A DNA stretch of 64,000 bases, taken from positions 1 to 64,000 of the forward strand of contig NZ_JPMD01000038.1 of the NCBI RefSeq assembly GCF_000732635.1, written 5' to 3'. This document shows positions 32,509 through 42,057 of this stretch, one piece after another. Positions within the stretch are counted from its first letter, which is position 1. Every line of letters begins with the position of its first letter. Position numbers and translations under genes: made by a program. Source of the DNA: Clostridium sulfidigenes. GTDB lineage: Bacteria; Bacillota; Clostridia; Clostridiales; Clostridiaceae. A model generated the notes under the pieces. The model made no database searches and was not told the origin of the DNA. It saw nothing but the letters and a program-made list of their open reading frames with translations.

Positions 32509-33723
32509 ATGGGCATATTAAATAGCATTATAGGTATTATATTTATTTTTATAGTAGCATTCTTACTGTCAAATAATAAAAAGAAAATAAACTGGAGAAC
32601 TATTATTATAGGATTTTTAATTCAATTGGGTTTTGCAGTTATAGTTTTAAAGTCAACTGTTGGGAAGAAAGTCTTACAGAAGATAGCCACAATGGCAACT
32701 TCAATTATCGGGTATGCAAATGAAGGAATAAATTTTTTGTTTGGAGCAGCTATACCTACTAATGGAGGAATGGTTTTTGCTTTTCAGGTATTAACTGTTA
32801 TTATATTTATTTCATCTTTAGTTTCTGTATTATACTACTTTGGGATAATGCAATTTGTTGTAAAGATAATAGGTGGGGCTTTAGCAAAACTCTTAGGAAC
32901 GTCTAAACTTGAAACTTTATCAGCAGCTGCAAATATTTTTTTATCGCAAACAGAGTCACCTCTTTTAATAAAACCATATATCAATAAACTGTCTACATCA
33001 GAATTATTTACCGTAATGGTTGGAGGTGTAGCTTCAGTTTCAGGTTCTGTTTTAGTCGGGTATTCACTTATGGGGATTCCACTAGAATATCTTATCTCAG
33101 CAAGCTTTATGGCTGCTCCAGCAGGACTGATAATGGCGAAAATGATATTTCCGGAAAGTGATGCAAAAGCCTTAGAAGATAAAATTGAATTAGGAAAAGA
33201 TGATTCAGTTAACGTGGTAGATGCAGCAGCGAAGGGAGCATCAGAAGGGTTAGGTTTAGCGATAAACATAGGTGCCATGTTACTTGCATTTATTTCTCTT
33301 ATAGCTTTAGTAAATGGAATAATAGGATTTATTGGTGGACTTATTGGAATAGATGGGTTAAGCTTAGAAATGATATTTGGATACATATTCTCACCAGTGG
33401 TTGCAATTATAGGAGTTCCTTGGAATGAGGCTTTAACGGCTGGAGCTCTTCTAGGACAAAAGATAATTTTAAATGAATTTGTTGCCTTTAGTAAACTAGG
33501 ACCTATAATAGGTGACCTTTCACAAAAAACTGCAGCTATAATGACTTTTTCACTATGTGGTTTTGCAAACATATCTTCCATTGCTATTTTAATCGGTGGA
33601 ATTGGAGGAATGGCACCAAAGAGAAAGCATGAAGTTGCAAAATTAGGATTAAAAACTGTGGTTGCAGGCACTTTAGCAAACCTTTTAAGTGCAACTATTG
33701 CAGGACTTTTAATAGGATTATAA
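32509..33723 (+). CDS. nupC: NupC-type concentrative nucleoside transporter
   Basis: 404 residues with about nine or ten TM segments and the CNT/NupC pattern: FGAAIPTNGGMVFAFQVL (about 83-100), FLSQTESPLLIKPYI (about 143-157, nucleoside-binding QTE), SGSVLVGYSLMGIP, the LSQKTAAIMTFSLCGFANISSI block and GGIGGMAP. It imports nucleosides using Na+ or H+. The SD AAAGGTGA precedes ATG 32509. Monocistronic: a strong terminator follows. Confidence 0.9.
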   Translation: MGILNSIIGIIFIFIVAFLLSNNKKKINWRTIIIGFLIQLGFAVIVLKSTVGKKVLQKIATMATSIIGYANEGINFLFGAAIPTNGGMVFAFQVLTVIIFISSLVSVLYYFGIMQFVVKIIGGALAKLLGTSKLETLSAAANIFLSQTESPLLIKPYINKLSTSELFTVMVGGVASVSGSVLVGYSLMGIPLEYLISASFMAAPAGLIMAKMIFPESDAKALEDKIELGKDDSVNVVDAAAKGASEGLGLAINIGAMLLAFISLIALVNGIIGFIGGLIGIDGLSLEMIFGYIFSPVVAIIGVPWNEALTAGALLGQKIILNEFVAFSKLGPIIGDLSQKTAAIMTFSLCGFANISSIAILIGGIGGMAPKRKHEVAKLGLKTVVAGTLANLLSATIAGLLIGL

Positions 33724-33768
33724 GATTATTAGTCATGTTGTAAGTATCACAGAAAAGTTGATGCTGTT

Positions 33769-33815
33769 ATCTCATTTTAAGATAATTATATTTTCTTAAA
33801 ATGAGATATATTTTT
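33769..33815 (+). terminator. Terminator after nupC
   Basis: A perfect 14-bp stem ATCTCATTTTAAGA/TCTTAAAATGAGAT is followed by a T-run. The remaining sequence to 34086 is AT-rich with a promoter at its end. Confidence 0.85.
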
Positions 33816-33978
33816 ATTAGATATTAAAATAGATGTTAAAAACTTCATAATAAAAATATTATTATAATAAATAAAACCTATTTAAGTATGAAATAATATA
33901 ATTAGAGGGTTTACTATTATTAAATTTTAAAACATAAGATTTCATTATGTAATTATATAAAAATATTTTTAAAATGAC

Positions 33979-34007
33979 TTGACATTTAATATATAAACAT
34001 GTAAATT
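33979..34007 (+). promoter_or_regulatory. Promoter of the thioredoxin operon
   Basis: TTGACA (33979-33984), 17-bp spacer, TAAATT (34002-34007). The start codon is about 80 bp downstream. Confidence 0.55.
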
Positions 34008-34086
34008 AGTATTAACAAATTAAATTGAACAAAATTTAATTTAGATAAATAATATTTTGGTAAATTGATTTTAGGAGGAATAAAAG

Positions 34087-34398
34087 ATGGCAAAGATAGT
34101 TAATTCAGCTGAATTTAATAATGAAATAAAAGATGGTGTTGTAGTAGTAGACTTTTTCGCAACATGGTGTGGACCTTGTAAAATGTTGGCTCCAATATTT
34201 GAAGAATTATCAACTGAAATGGAAGGCAAGGTTAAATTTATAAAAGTTGACGTGGATCAATGCCCAGACATATCAATGCAATATAGTGTAGCATCCATTC
34301 CTACAATAATAGTATTTAAAGATGGAAAAAATGTAAATACTACAGTAGGGTTTGTACCAAAAGAGAGAATAAAAGAAATTGTAGAAGCTTATATATAA
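34087..34398 (+). CDS. trxA: Thioredoxin
   Basis: 103 residues, the full thioredoxin fold. The active site is ATWCGPCKM with Cys28 and Cys31; the buried Asp22 and the cis-Pro in ASIPTIIVFKDGK (about 72-84) are present. It reduces protein disulfides and takes electrons from the reductase encoded next. SD AGGAGG before ATG 34087. The 57-bp gap to the reductase contains a hairpin that could lower downstream expression. Confidence 0.95.
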   Translation: MAKIVNSAEFNNEIKDGVVVVDFFATWCGPCKMLAPIFEELSTEMEGKVKFIKVDVDQCPDISMQYSVASIPTIIVFKDGKNVNTTVGFVPKERIKEIVEAYI

Positions 34399-34400
34399 TA

Positions 34401-34430
34401 AAAATATAGGAGGTTACTCCTATATTTTTA
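34401..34430 (+). terminator. Hairpin between trxA and reductase gene
   Basis: AAAATATAGGA pairs perfectly with TCCTATATTTT, followed by a short T-run. It may end part of the transcripts after trxA. Confidence 0.6.
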
Positions 34431-34455
34431 ATCTGTAAATTTGGAGGATAAAGCT

Positions 34456-35319
34456 ATGAGTGAAAGATATGATATTGCAATAGTTGGTAGTGGGCCAGCA
34501 GGAATATCAGCCGCTTTAAATGCAAAAATAAGAAATAAGAGTTTTATCATATTTGGTAATGATGAACTTTCAAATAAATTAGTAAAAGCTAATGAAATTA
34601 ATAATTATTTAGGTTTCCATGGTAAAAGTGGTAAAGAGATACAACAAGCCTTTATCAATCACTTAAGAGCTATGGATATAAAAATAACAGAAGAAAAAAT
34701 AAATAATATATATGCTATGGGAGATTACTTTGCTTTAATGGTAAATGATAAAACCTATGAAGCGACATCAGTAATATTAGCTACAGGAATTCAATATGGT
34801 AAGCTATTCCCTGGTGAAGAAAAACTTCTAGGTAAGGGTGTTGGATATTGCGCTACCTGTGATGCACCACTTTATAGAAACAAAGTAGTTACAATAATAG
34901 CCTATAGTAAAAAAGAAGAGGAAGAGGCAAACTTTATTGCTACTTTAGCATCAAAGGTATATTATGTTCCTATGTATAAAGAGTTTGTAAATGTTCATTC
35001 ATCTATAGAAGTAGTAAATGATACACCAGTAGAAATAATTGGTGAAGATAAAGTGGAAAAGCTAGTTTTAAAGAATAAAGAAATTACTACTGATGGTTTA
35101 TTTATACTAAGAGATAGCATATCACCAGGTCAATTAGTTCCGGGATTAAAAATCGTAGACAATCATGTAGAGGTTGATAGGCTAATGCAAACGAACTTAA
35201 AAGGTTGTTTCGCAGCAGGAGATATAGTAGGAAGACCTTATCAATATATAAAGTCTGCAGGAGAAGGAAATGTGGCTGCATTATCAGCGGTTTCCTATGT
35301 AGATTCAAAGGAAAAGTAA
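34456..35319 (+). CDS. Thioredoxin reductase, ferredoxin-dependent flavin type
   Basis: 287 residues from ATG 34456; the upstream TTG at 34441 would place the SD GGAGG inside the protein. The FAD fold starts with IAIVGSGPAGISAA (7-20), the redox site is CATC (132-135), and CFAAGDIVG binds FAD at the end. In NADPH-dependent TrxB the second nucleotide domain has GxGxxA after the CxxC and an HRRxxxR motif; here these positions read VVTIIAYSKKEEEEANF and VYYVPMYKEF. That loss matches the clostridial ferredoxin-dependent flavin thioredoxin reductases, so the electron donor is probably reduced ferredoxin, supplied for instance by the PFOR encoded later in this window. Confidence 0.82.
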   Translation: MSERYDIAIVGSGPAGISAALNAKIRNKSFIIFGNDELSNKLVKANEINNYLGFHGKSGKEIQQAFINHLRAMDIKITEEKINNIYAMGDYFALMVNDKTYEATSVILATGIQYGKLFPGEEKLLGKGVGYCATCDAPLYRNKVVTIIAYSKKEEEEANFIATLASKVYYVPMYKEFVNVHSSIEVVNDTPVEIIGEDKVEKLVLKNKEITTDGLFILRDSISPGQLVPGLKIVDNHVEVDRLMQTNLKGCFAAGDIVGRPYQYIKSAGEGNVAALSAVSYVDSKEK

Positions 35320-35469
35320 AATAAGAGATATTTGTATGAATTATTTATAATGTTATTCAAATTATTTGTTGTATTGACATATAAATTTTAAAATTGTAAA
35401 ATAATCTCAAACAATATGGTTTATTAAGAATTAATTTTAATAAGTCATTCTGTGAAATGGAGAATTTAT

Positions 35470-35901
35470 ATGAAGAATTGTGAATGTATTAAACTAGAAA
35501 ATCAAATATGTTTTTCTCTATATGCAGCATCTAGAGAGGTAATAAAGTTGTATAAATCCATTCTTGATAAGCATAATCTTACTTATACACAATACTTAGC
35601 TATGTTAGTGTTATGGGAAGAAGAAAAGATGACAGTTAAGGACATTGGTAAAAGACTACACTTAGACTCAGGTACTTTAACTCCATTATTAAAAAAATTA
35701 GAATCTATGGGGCTAATTACAAGACATAGAGACGTAAATGATGATAGAGTAGTCATAATAGAGTTAACAGAAGCTGGCTTAAAACTAAAAAGTGAGATTT
35801 TAGATGTGCCAGGAGAAGTATTTTGCAAATTGAATATATCTAATGATGAAGCAAAGGAGCTTAAACGTAATTTAGATAATTTATTACAAAGTTTAGAATA
35901 G
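35470..35901 (+). CDS. MarR family regulator, OhrR-like
   Basis: 143 residues from ATG 35470 (GGAGAA SD); a GTG at 35452 is in frame but lacks an SD. ENQICFSLYAASREV (10-24) matches the N-terminal block of OhrR, including the peroxide-sensing Cys. The winged HTH is at about 50-100 (VKDIGKRLHLDSGTLTPLLKKLESMGLITRHRDVNDDRVV). OhrR represses organic-peroxide resistance genes until the Cys is oxidised. Its position just after the thioredoxin operon suggests a redox regulon; no ohr gene is in this window. Confidence 0.82.
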   Translation: MKNCECIKLENQICFSLYAASREVIKLYKSILDKHNLTYTQYLAMLVLWEEEKMTVKDIGKRLHLDSGTLTPLLKKLESMGLITRHRDVNDDRVVIIELTEAGLKLKSEILDVPGEVFCKLNISNDEAKELKRNLDNLLQSLE

Positions 35902-35967
35902 TGCAGCAAAAGTTTAATAACTATAGTAAATATTCATACAAAGTTAGTTATAGGAAAAATTATGGAT

Positions 35968-36003
35968 AAAAACCTCTTTAGATTTTAACTAAAGAGGTTT
36001 TTT
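35968..36003. terminator. Bidirectional terminator
   Basis: A perfect 14-bp stem AAAAACCTCTTTAG/CTAAAGAGGTTTTT with A-run and T-run lies between convergent genes. Confidence 0.9.
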
Positions 36004-36032
36004 CATGGATTAAGCTTGAACTTTAATAGAGT

Positions 36033-37334
36033 TTATAGTAGTTCTAACTCTACTACTGTATCTTTTTCATCAGGAAGAATTGCACCAGGTAAGAGTATAA
36101 AGGCATCAGCTTCAAATTCTTCTGCCATCCATGGAAACTCTACTTTAATTTCAGAACAGTCTTTAAGCAATCTAGCTTTTTTAATCTTTCCCCTTAGATT
36201 GTTCAGATTAGTGTGACCGATTCCTCTATCATAAATATGAGCATAAAGTAGATTCCCATTTTGGGTATATCTTCCCCATTCTGGTTTTGGTAGGTAGCTA
36301 CCTTTACAACCATAGATGCTATCTCCATTGTCATCAAGCCATTCCCCAACCTCTTCCAGAATAGCTACGGATTCTTTGGGAATTTCACCCTTTGCATTAG
36401 GTCCTACATTTAAAATCATATTACCATTTTTGCTAACACATTCAACTAAGCTCCTAACCACTTGCTTTGAGGATTTATAATCTTTGTCCATAGAAGCATA
36501 GCCCCAATTATTATTGAGAGTAATACAAGCTTCCCAAGGTACAGGATTTCTATTTTCATTTAGTACGCCCTTTGGAGGAATAATTTGTTCTGGTGAGTCA
36601 AAGTCACCGGTATAGGGAGAAAGGTTAGCTTTTTTAATACTTTTTTTATCATCTAATCTGTTATCAATAATTATATCAGGTTGATATTTCCTTATCATAT
36701 CTACTAGTTCAGTAGCTTTCCACTTTTCACCGGTCATATTATCATAAGAAAAGTCAAACCACATTATATCAATTTTACCGTAGCCAGTAACTAATTCCTT
36801 AACTTGATTATGAAAATACTTAACATAATTATCGAAGTTATGAATTTTATTTTTAAAGGCTGTGTTATTTCTCATTGGATGGTGCCTATCACCATAGGCT
36901 GGATAGTCTTCATGATGCCAATCAAGAAGTGAGTAATAAAGACCAATTTTAATGTCTTCTGTTCTGAAAGCATCTATGTATTCTTTAATTAAATCTCTTC
37001 CAGCTTTTGTATTAGTAGATTTATAGTCAGTATAAGCACTATCAAATAAGCAAAACCCATCGTGATGTTTAGCAGTCATAACTGCATATTTCATACCGGC
37101 TTTCTTTGCAAGTTTGGCCCATTGTCTAGGGTTATATTTGGTTGGATTAAATTCAGCAAAGTATGGTTTATACTCTTCAACAGTCATCTGTCGGTTAGTC
37201 ATAATCCATTCACCTGCAGCAGGTATACTATATAATCCCCAGTGTATAAACATTCCAAATCTAGCTTCTTGGAACCATTTAGTTCTTTCTTCACGTTGAA
37301 GATAAATTTTGCTTTCATTTTCAATATCTATCAT
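36033..37334 (-). CDS. Alpha-L-fucosidase (GH29)
   Basis: 433 residues. The N-terminal (beta/alpha)8-like domain has GH29 blocks: FGMFIHWGLYSIPAAGEWIM (about 27-46), AKKAGMKYAVMTAKHHDGFCLFDS (about 81-104), and KIDIMWFDFSYD (about 193-204), where the Asp after WF is the expected nucleophile. A C-terminal beta region follows (TQNGNLLYAHIYDRG). It hydrolyses alpha-linked fucose. There is no signal peptide, so it works inside the cell on imported oligosaccharides. Monocistronic with no fucose catabolism genes beside it. Confidence 0.88.
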   Translation of the reverse strand: MIDIENESKIYLQREERTKWFQEARFGMFIHWGLYSIPAAGEWIMTNRQMTVEEYKPYFAEFNPTKYNPRQWAKLAKKAGMKYAVMTAKHHDGFCLFDSAYTDYKSTNTKAGRDLIKEYIDAFRTEDIKIGLYYSLLDWHHEDYPAYGDRHHPMRNNTAFKNKIHNFDNYVKYFHNQVKELVTGYGKIDIMWFDFSYDNMTGEKWKATELVDMIRKYQPDIIIDNRLDDKKSIKKANLSPYTGDFDSPEQIIPPKGVLNENRNPVPWEACITLNNNWGYASMDKDYKSSKQVVRSLVECVSKNGNMILNVGPNAKGEIPKESVAILEEVGEWLDDNGDSIYGCKGSYLPKPEWGRYTQNGNLLYAHIYDRGIGHTNLNNLRGKIKKARLLKDCSEIKVEFPWMAEEFEADAFILLPGAILPDEKDTVVELELL

Positions 37335-37543
37335 GATTTCACCAATCCTTTCTATTTTAATTATATATTAATATTTTTTAAATTTGTAAAAGATTCACTT
37401 TTGTTTTTAAGAAAATTCATTGAATAAAACTATATATAAACTTACAATAGATGTAGTAGTTTATTTATTGAGTAGAATAGATAAGCTTATATTTAAACTG
37501 TGAAATACCCAGTAAGAAAATACATTTTATAAGGAGGATAGCA

Positions 37544-39559
37544 ATGAAAAATAATTTAAAGAAACTAAGCTTAATTATTGGAACTATAATTATAGGTATA
37601 GCTTTATTTACAGGTTGCTCTAAGAAAGATGAAATAAAGGATGCCTTTAACATTTATAAAAATGCTTGGATTAAGCAAGATTTTAAAAGTATGTATAATA
37701 TGCTTTCAGTGGAATCAAAAGCATATATAAACGAGGAAGAATTTTTAGAAAGATACACTAATATATATAGCGCTATTGTAGCTAGTAATATGGATATTCA
37801 AATAGTAGGAGAAAAGGAAAGAGATAAAAAGTCATTGGAGATACCATTTACTATGACCATGGATACAGTGGCAGGAAAGGTAGATATCAAAGATTATAAA
37901 GCAACTTTAGTTAAAGAAGAGGACGGGTATAAGGTAAAGTGGAATGAGAGTTTAATATTCCCTCAAATGGAAAAACCAGATGATAAGGTGAGGGTAGAAG
38001 ATTATTATTCTAAACGTGGAAGTATATTAGATAGAAATGGGAACTTTTTAGCCCAAGATGATATAGTAAAGTCTGTAGGGATTCATCCAAGTAAATTTGA
38101 AAATAAAAAGTCAGAAAAAATAACAGCTATGGCAAATATATTAGACATAAGTGAGTCATATATAGAAGAACAGCTAGCAGCTAATACTAACCCAGATTAT
38201 TTTGTACCAATAGTATCTGTACTTCAATCTGATTCTGAAAAGTTAAATAAGCTTTCCACCATTGAAGGCGTTCAAATAAACAATAAAAACTCCAGAGTTT
38301 ACACCGGAGGAGAAGCTTTTGGAAATCTAATAGGATATGTGGGAGCCATTACAGCAGAAGAAATAGAAAATAATAAAGATAAGGGTTATTCACAAATAAG
38401 TCTCCTTGGAAAAGCTGGTCTTGAGAAGGTTTATGAAGATATATTAAGGGGCCAAGATGGTGGAGAAATATACATTGAAAAGGGAGAAGAAAAAATAACT
38501 TTAGCTAAAACAGAAGCAAAGAATGGTCAGGATATAAAACTATCAATAGACCCAGAGCTTCAAAGTAAGATATATAGTGAAATGAAAGGTGAGAAGGGAG
38601 CATCTACTGCGGTAGACCCTAAAACTGGAGAAGTTTTAGCTATGGTAAGTTCACCTTCCTATGATCCAAATATATTTGTAACATATAAAACAAAATTCTT
38701 AAGTGAACAGTGGAAAAAGCTTGATGGTCAGCAGTTTGACAATAGGTTTAATAATGTATACGCACCAGGCTCTACAATGAAGCTAGTTACAGCGGCTATA
38801 GGATTGGATGTAGGCGCACTTAATCCAGGAGAAACTATGGATATTAAGGGATTAGATTGGCAAAATAATTCATCATGGGGTGGATATAAGGTTACGAGAG
38901 TAAAAGATCCTGGTAAGGCTATAAACTTAAAAGAAGCTACAAAATACTCAGATAATATTTATTTTGCAAGAGTAGCATTGAATATAGGAGCAGATGCCTT
39001 TATAAATGGAGCTAAAAACTTTGGTATTGGAGAAGAGATAAGTTTTGATTTCCCAATGGAGACTTCTCAAATTAGTAATGATAATACTTTAAGTAAAGAA
39101 ATACTTCTTGCTGACACAGGATATGGTCAAGGTGAGGTGCTTATGTCACCATTAGATATTGCATTATCATATAGTGCATTAGGAAACAATGGAGATATAA
39201 TGCAGCCAAGACTTAACATTGGAAAAAATCCAGAAGCAAAAGTTTGGAAAAATGCTATAAAGGCAGAAAAAGTACCTGCTTTAGTAGATGCTTTCTCAGC
39301 TGTAATAAATGATGCAGATGGAACAGCTACCACTGCAAAAGTAAATGGATTTAATATAGCTGGTAAAACTGGAACTTCAGAGATAAAGAAAGACCAAAAA
39401 GATGAATCGGGTAAAGAAAATGGATGGTTTGTAGCTGTAAACACAGATGATTCTAAAGTTGCCATATCTATGATAATAGAAGATGTAAAGGATAGAGGCG
39501 GCAGTGGAATACCAACAGCTATGGTTAAAAATGTTATGGAGTTTTATTTGAAAAAATAG
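37544..39559 (+). CDS. Class B penicillin-binding lipoprotein, MecA-like
   Basis: 671 residues. A signal peptide ends in the lipobox LFTGC with Cys25. Residues about 30-145 form an NTF2-like MecA N-terminal domain, followed by a PBP dimer domain (about 150-320), then the transpeptidase: GSTMK (Ser about 409, nucleophile), YSDN (about 467-470) and KTGTSE (about 606-611). It crosslinks peptidoglycan. The architecture matches S. aureus PBP2a and the Firmicute PBP3-like group, some of which have low beta-lactam affinity; that property cannot be read here. SD AAGGAGG before ATG 37544. Confidence 0.9.
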   Translation: MKNNLKKLSLIIGTIIIGIALFTGCSKKDEIKDAFNIYKNAWIKQDFKSMYNMLSVESKAYINEEEFLERYTNIYSAIVASNMDIQIVGEKERDKKSLEIPFTMTMDTVAGKVDIKDYKATLVKEEDGYKVKWNESLIFPQMEKPDDKVRVEDYYSKRGSILDRNGNFLAQDDIVKSVGIHPSKFENKKSEKITAMANILDISESYIEEQLAANTNPDYFVPIVSVLQSDSEKLNKLSTIEGVQINNKNSRVYTGGEAFGNLIGYVGAITAEEIENNKDKGYSQISLLGKAGLEKVYEDILRGQDGGEIYIEKGEEKITLAKTEAKNGQDIKLSIDPELQSKIYSEMKGEKGASTAVDPKTGEVLAMVSSPSYDPNIFVTYKTKFLSEQWKKLDGQQFDNRFNNVYAPGSTMKLVTAAIGLDVGALNPGETMDIKGLDWQNNSSWGGYKVTRVKDPGKAINLKEATKYSDNIYFARVALNIGADAFINGAKNFGIGEEISFDFPMETSQISNDNTLSKEILLADTGYGQGEVLMSPLDIALSYSALGNNGDIMQPRLNIGKNPEAKVWKNAIKAEKVPALVDAFSAVINDADGTATTAKVNGFNIAGKTGTSEIKKDQKDESGKENGWFVAVNTDDSKVAISMIIEDVKDRGGSGIPTAMVKNVMEFYLKK

Positions 39560-39590
39560 ATATTTATTATAGTTAAAGAGGGTGTCTAAA

Positions 39591-40049
39591 ATGCTAAATA
39601 TTGAAATTATTTCAGGCTCAAAGGAACTATTAGAATATGTAGGTCCACTGTGGGATAAGCTTAATAATCATCATAAAAATAAATCTATAAATTTTAAAGA
39701 AAAATATGAGAAGCTCTCATTTAAGGAAAGAAGTAATGGATTCCTTATTTACAAGAAGGACAATATAAATATTAATCTAGTTAAGGACAAAGATAAAAAA
39801 ATATATGTGGGATATTGTGTTTCTACAATAAATAGTGGTCTTGTAGGAGAAGTTAGTTCTTTATATATAGAGCCTGAATATAGGAAGTATGGCATTGGTG
39901 ATGAACTTATTAAAAGAGCCATTAAATGGCTAGATGATAACAAGGTTAATAAAAAAATAATTGGAGTAGCTGTAGGAAATGAGGATGTACTTAAGTTTTA
40001 TGAGAGGCTTGGATTCCGGAGTAGAACTATTATTTTAGAGCAGTGTTAA
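39591..40049 (+). CDS. GNAT family N-acetyltransferase
   Basis: 152 residues from ATG 39591 (SD AAAGAGGG; the in-frame GTG 39582 is too close to it). GEVSSLYIEPEYRKYGIGDELIKRAIKWL (about 86-114) is the acetyl-CoA binding motif A (R/Q-x-x-G-x-G/A), and NEDVLKFYERLGF is motif B. It transfers an acetyl group to an amine; the substrate is unknown. It lies 32 bp after the penicillin-binding protein gene and may be cotranscribed with it. Confidence 0.85.
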   Translation: MLNIEIISGSKELLEYVGPLWDKLNNHHKNKSINFKEKYEKLSFKERSNGFLIYKKDNININLVKDKDKKIYVGYCVSTINSGLVGEVSSLYIEPEYRKYGIGDELIKRAIKWLDDNKVNKKIIGVAVGNEDVLKFYERLGFRSRTIILEQC

Positions 40050-40129
40050 CAATGGGAGGCAGTAATATGTCTCCTATTTTCTTATAAGGTTATAATTTAA
40101 TTTTATTTAATATATGAGGTGAAAACGAA

Positions 40130-40930
40130 GTGAAATTTAGTATAGGTGAAATGGCTAAACTACATAATATAAACATACAAACTCTAAGGTACTACCATAA
40201 TATTGGATTATTAGTTCCTGTAGAAGTAGATTCTAAGTCCGGTTATCGATATTATGATAGTACTTCTAGTCAGAGATTGTGGAAAATAAAAGCATTACAG
40301 TCTACGGGATTATCTCTTAGTGAAATTATGAAGGTTTTAAGTGGAGATATATGTGAAACAGAAAAATTGTTTAATAATTTAAAAAATGTAATTGATGAAA
40401 ACATAGAGAACTTAAAAAAAGTTTCTTGTTATGTAGAAGAGCAATTAAAAAATATAAATGATTTAAGGGAAGGAAATTATTCTACAGAGCCGAGAATTAT
40501 GGTATTAGAAAGAAGGGAAGGATATTTAATAGACGTAAATGAAAATAGCACTATAGATAATGTAATAAGGTCTTTGGTAAGTTTTGATAGAAATTGTAGT
40601 ATTAGTGTAGAAGTTATGTTTAAGCCGTCAAGGTTAATAAATATTAATGATAAAGGAGAAACTCATCTTAAAAGTTATCTGGCTCTTAGCAAAGAAGAAA
40701 AGCTAAATGATTCTAAGAATAAATACACATTAAAAGAAGGGGTTTATGGAGTCATTGACCATATAGGTAGTCGAGACAGTTTAAAAGAAAGTTATCATAG
40801 CTTATTAAAATATATAAAATCTTCTAAAATGGAATTACAAGGAATCGGTATAGAAGAATTGATTATAGGGCCAAACATATCTGATAATAATGAAAAATGG
40901 GTGAGACAGATTCAGCTATTATTGAAATAA
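40130..40930 (+). CDS. MerR family transcriptional regulator
   Basis: 266 residues starting at GTG 40130 with SD GAGGTG. The MerR winged HTH is at 1-70 (FSIGEMAKLHNINIQTLRYYHNIGLLVPVEVDSKSGYRYYDS), followed by a dimer coiled coil (about 75-120) and a GyrI-like effector domain, as in BmrR, a multidrug sensor. Such regulators activate efflux genes from promoters with long spacers. No transporter is adjacent, so its target is unclear. Terminator at 40948-40992. Confidence 0.85.
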   Translation: MKFSIGEMAKLHNINIQTLRYYHNIGLLVPVEVDSKSGYRYYDSTSSQRLWKIKALQSTGLSLSEIMKVLSGDICETEKLFNNLKNVIDENIENLKKVSCYVEEQLKNINDLREGNYSTEPRIMVLERREGYLIDVNENSTIDNVIRSLVSFDRNCSISVEVMFKPSRLININDKGETHLKSYLALSKEEKLNDSKNKYTLKEGVYGVIDHIGSRDSLKESYHSLLKYIKSSKMELQGIGIEELIIGPNISDNNEKWVRQIQLLLK

Positions 40931-40947
40931 TAATTATCGTGAAATAT

Positions 40948-40992
40948 TTAAAGGATATAATTGGTGATTTATTGATTAATTATATCCTTTAA
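40948..40992. terminator. Bidirectional terminator
   Basis: TTAAAGGATATAATT pairs perfectly (15 bp) with 40978-40992, between convergent genes. Confidence 0.85.
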
Positions 40993-41001
40993 TTTTAATA
41001 T

Positions 41002-41883
41002 TTATTTGTCACCAGTAGGAAAGTCCTCTCCCATAATCCATGTAAATCCATATGCCTTAAGAGCTTCTATAAAATTCTTATTTCCTATACAAGACCAATT
41101 TGCTTTATAGTGAAGACCAAAATATCTTTGGGCCATATTAATATAACCTTGCTGTTCTATAGATGTAATAATCTTATTACTGTAATCTTCTCCGCCTATA
41201 TCTAAAGTCACTTCTTTCATTGATGCCATATTAGTTGGACTAAGGGGAAATTTTTTAGAATTGTACTTTTCATTTTGTAGCTTTACTAAAGTGTCTATAG
41301 TTAAGTCTTTATAGCTTTCCTCATGAACTATGGCTTCTATGCCTAACTTTGGAGCAGGAATTAAAGGTTGATTTGGATATCCAATACTTAAAAGAACTAC
41401 AGGGAATACGCCTTCTGGAATATTAAATATAGATTTTAATTCCATAAAACAACTTTCTACTGTGCCTATATATACAGAACCTAAACCTACAGAATCAGCA
41501 GCAGTACAAATATTTTGAGCACATATTATTGTATCTTGAAGAGCAATCCAAAAATGTCTATAACTCTTGGTAGCTACAAAAGGAGCATCAGAGGCTTCAC
41601 ACCAACGTTGAATTCTTCTCCAGTCAATACAGAATAGAAGATTAACAGGTGCATTTTTAACTAGTGATTGCATATCGCATTCATTAACTAAACGTTCCTT
41701 AGTCTTATCATCAGTTATCTTTATTATAGAGTAAGGTTGAAGATTTCCTCCAGTAGCAGCATGTAAACCGCAAGATATAATCTCATTCAATAGCTCGTCA
41801 GGAATTTTCTTATCTAGAAAGCTTCGACAACTTGCACGTTCACATAATAATTTCATAGTATCATTTAAATATTCCTTATTCAT
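41002..41883 (-). CDS. Nitroreductase family protein
   Basis: 293 residues from ATG 41883 (SD AGGAG just before it); the upstream in-frame start at 41919 has no SD. Residues 1-190 are the nitroreductase fold: CERASCRSFLDKKIPDELLNEI (FMN-binding RSxR-like), HAATGGNLQPYSI, FWIALQDTIICAQNICTAADSVGLGSVYIG. An additional C-terminal 100 residues (from about 195) extends beyond the usual length. It likely uses FMN and NAD(P)H on quinones, nitro compounds or similar. Confidence 0.85.
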   Translation of the reverse strand: MNKEYLNDTMKLLCERASCRSFLDKKIPDELLNEIISCGLHAATGGNLQPYSIIKITDDKTKERLVNECDMQSLVKNAPVNLLFCIDWRRIQRWCEASDAPFVATKSYRHFWIALQDTIICAQNICTAADSVGLGSVYIGTVESCFMELKSIFNIPEGVFPVVLLSIGYPNQPLIPAPKLGIEAIVHEESYKDLTIDTLVKLQNEKYNSKKFPLSPTNMASMKEVTLDIGGEDYSNKIITSIEQQGYINMAQRYFGLHYKANWSCIGNKNFIEALKAYGFTWIMGEDFPTGDK

Positions 41884-42010
41884 AAAATCATCTCCTAAAT
41901 TTAATATTTTATATTTCAAAGGTTAAACCCTATAGGCACTATAGAGTCAAGGATGTTTATACAAATATAAAATAATTTTAATAATTATTTTAAGTAAAGA
42001 TATAAAAAAT

Positions 42011-42043
42011 ACCTTTTAGTTATTATATAAATTACTAAAAGGT
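42011..42043 (-). terminator. Terminator for the thioredoxin-like gene
   Basis: ACCTTTTAGT (42011-42020) and ACTAAAAGGT (42034-42043) pair perfectly; on the minus strand a T-run follows. Confidence 0.8.
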
Positions 42044-42057
42044 TGAAAAGGATATTA

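Noticed and set aside
32835-33671. 278-codon minus-strand ORF opposite nupC
   Set aside because: Long only because nupC codons leave the reverse frame open; no SD and no protein-like domain pattern.
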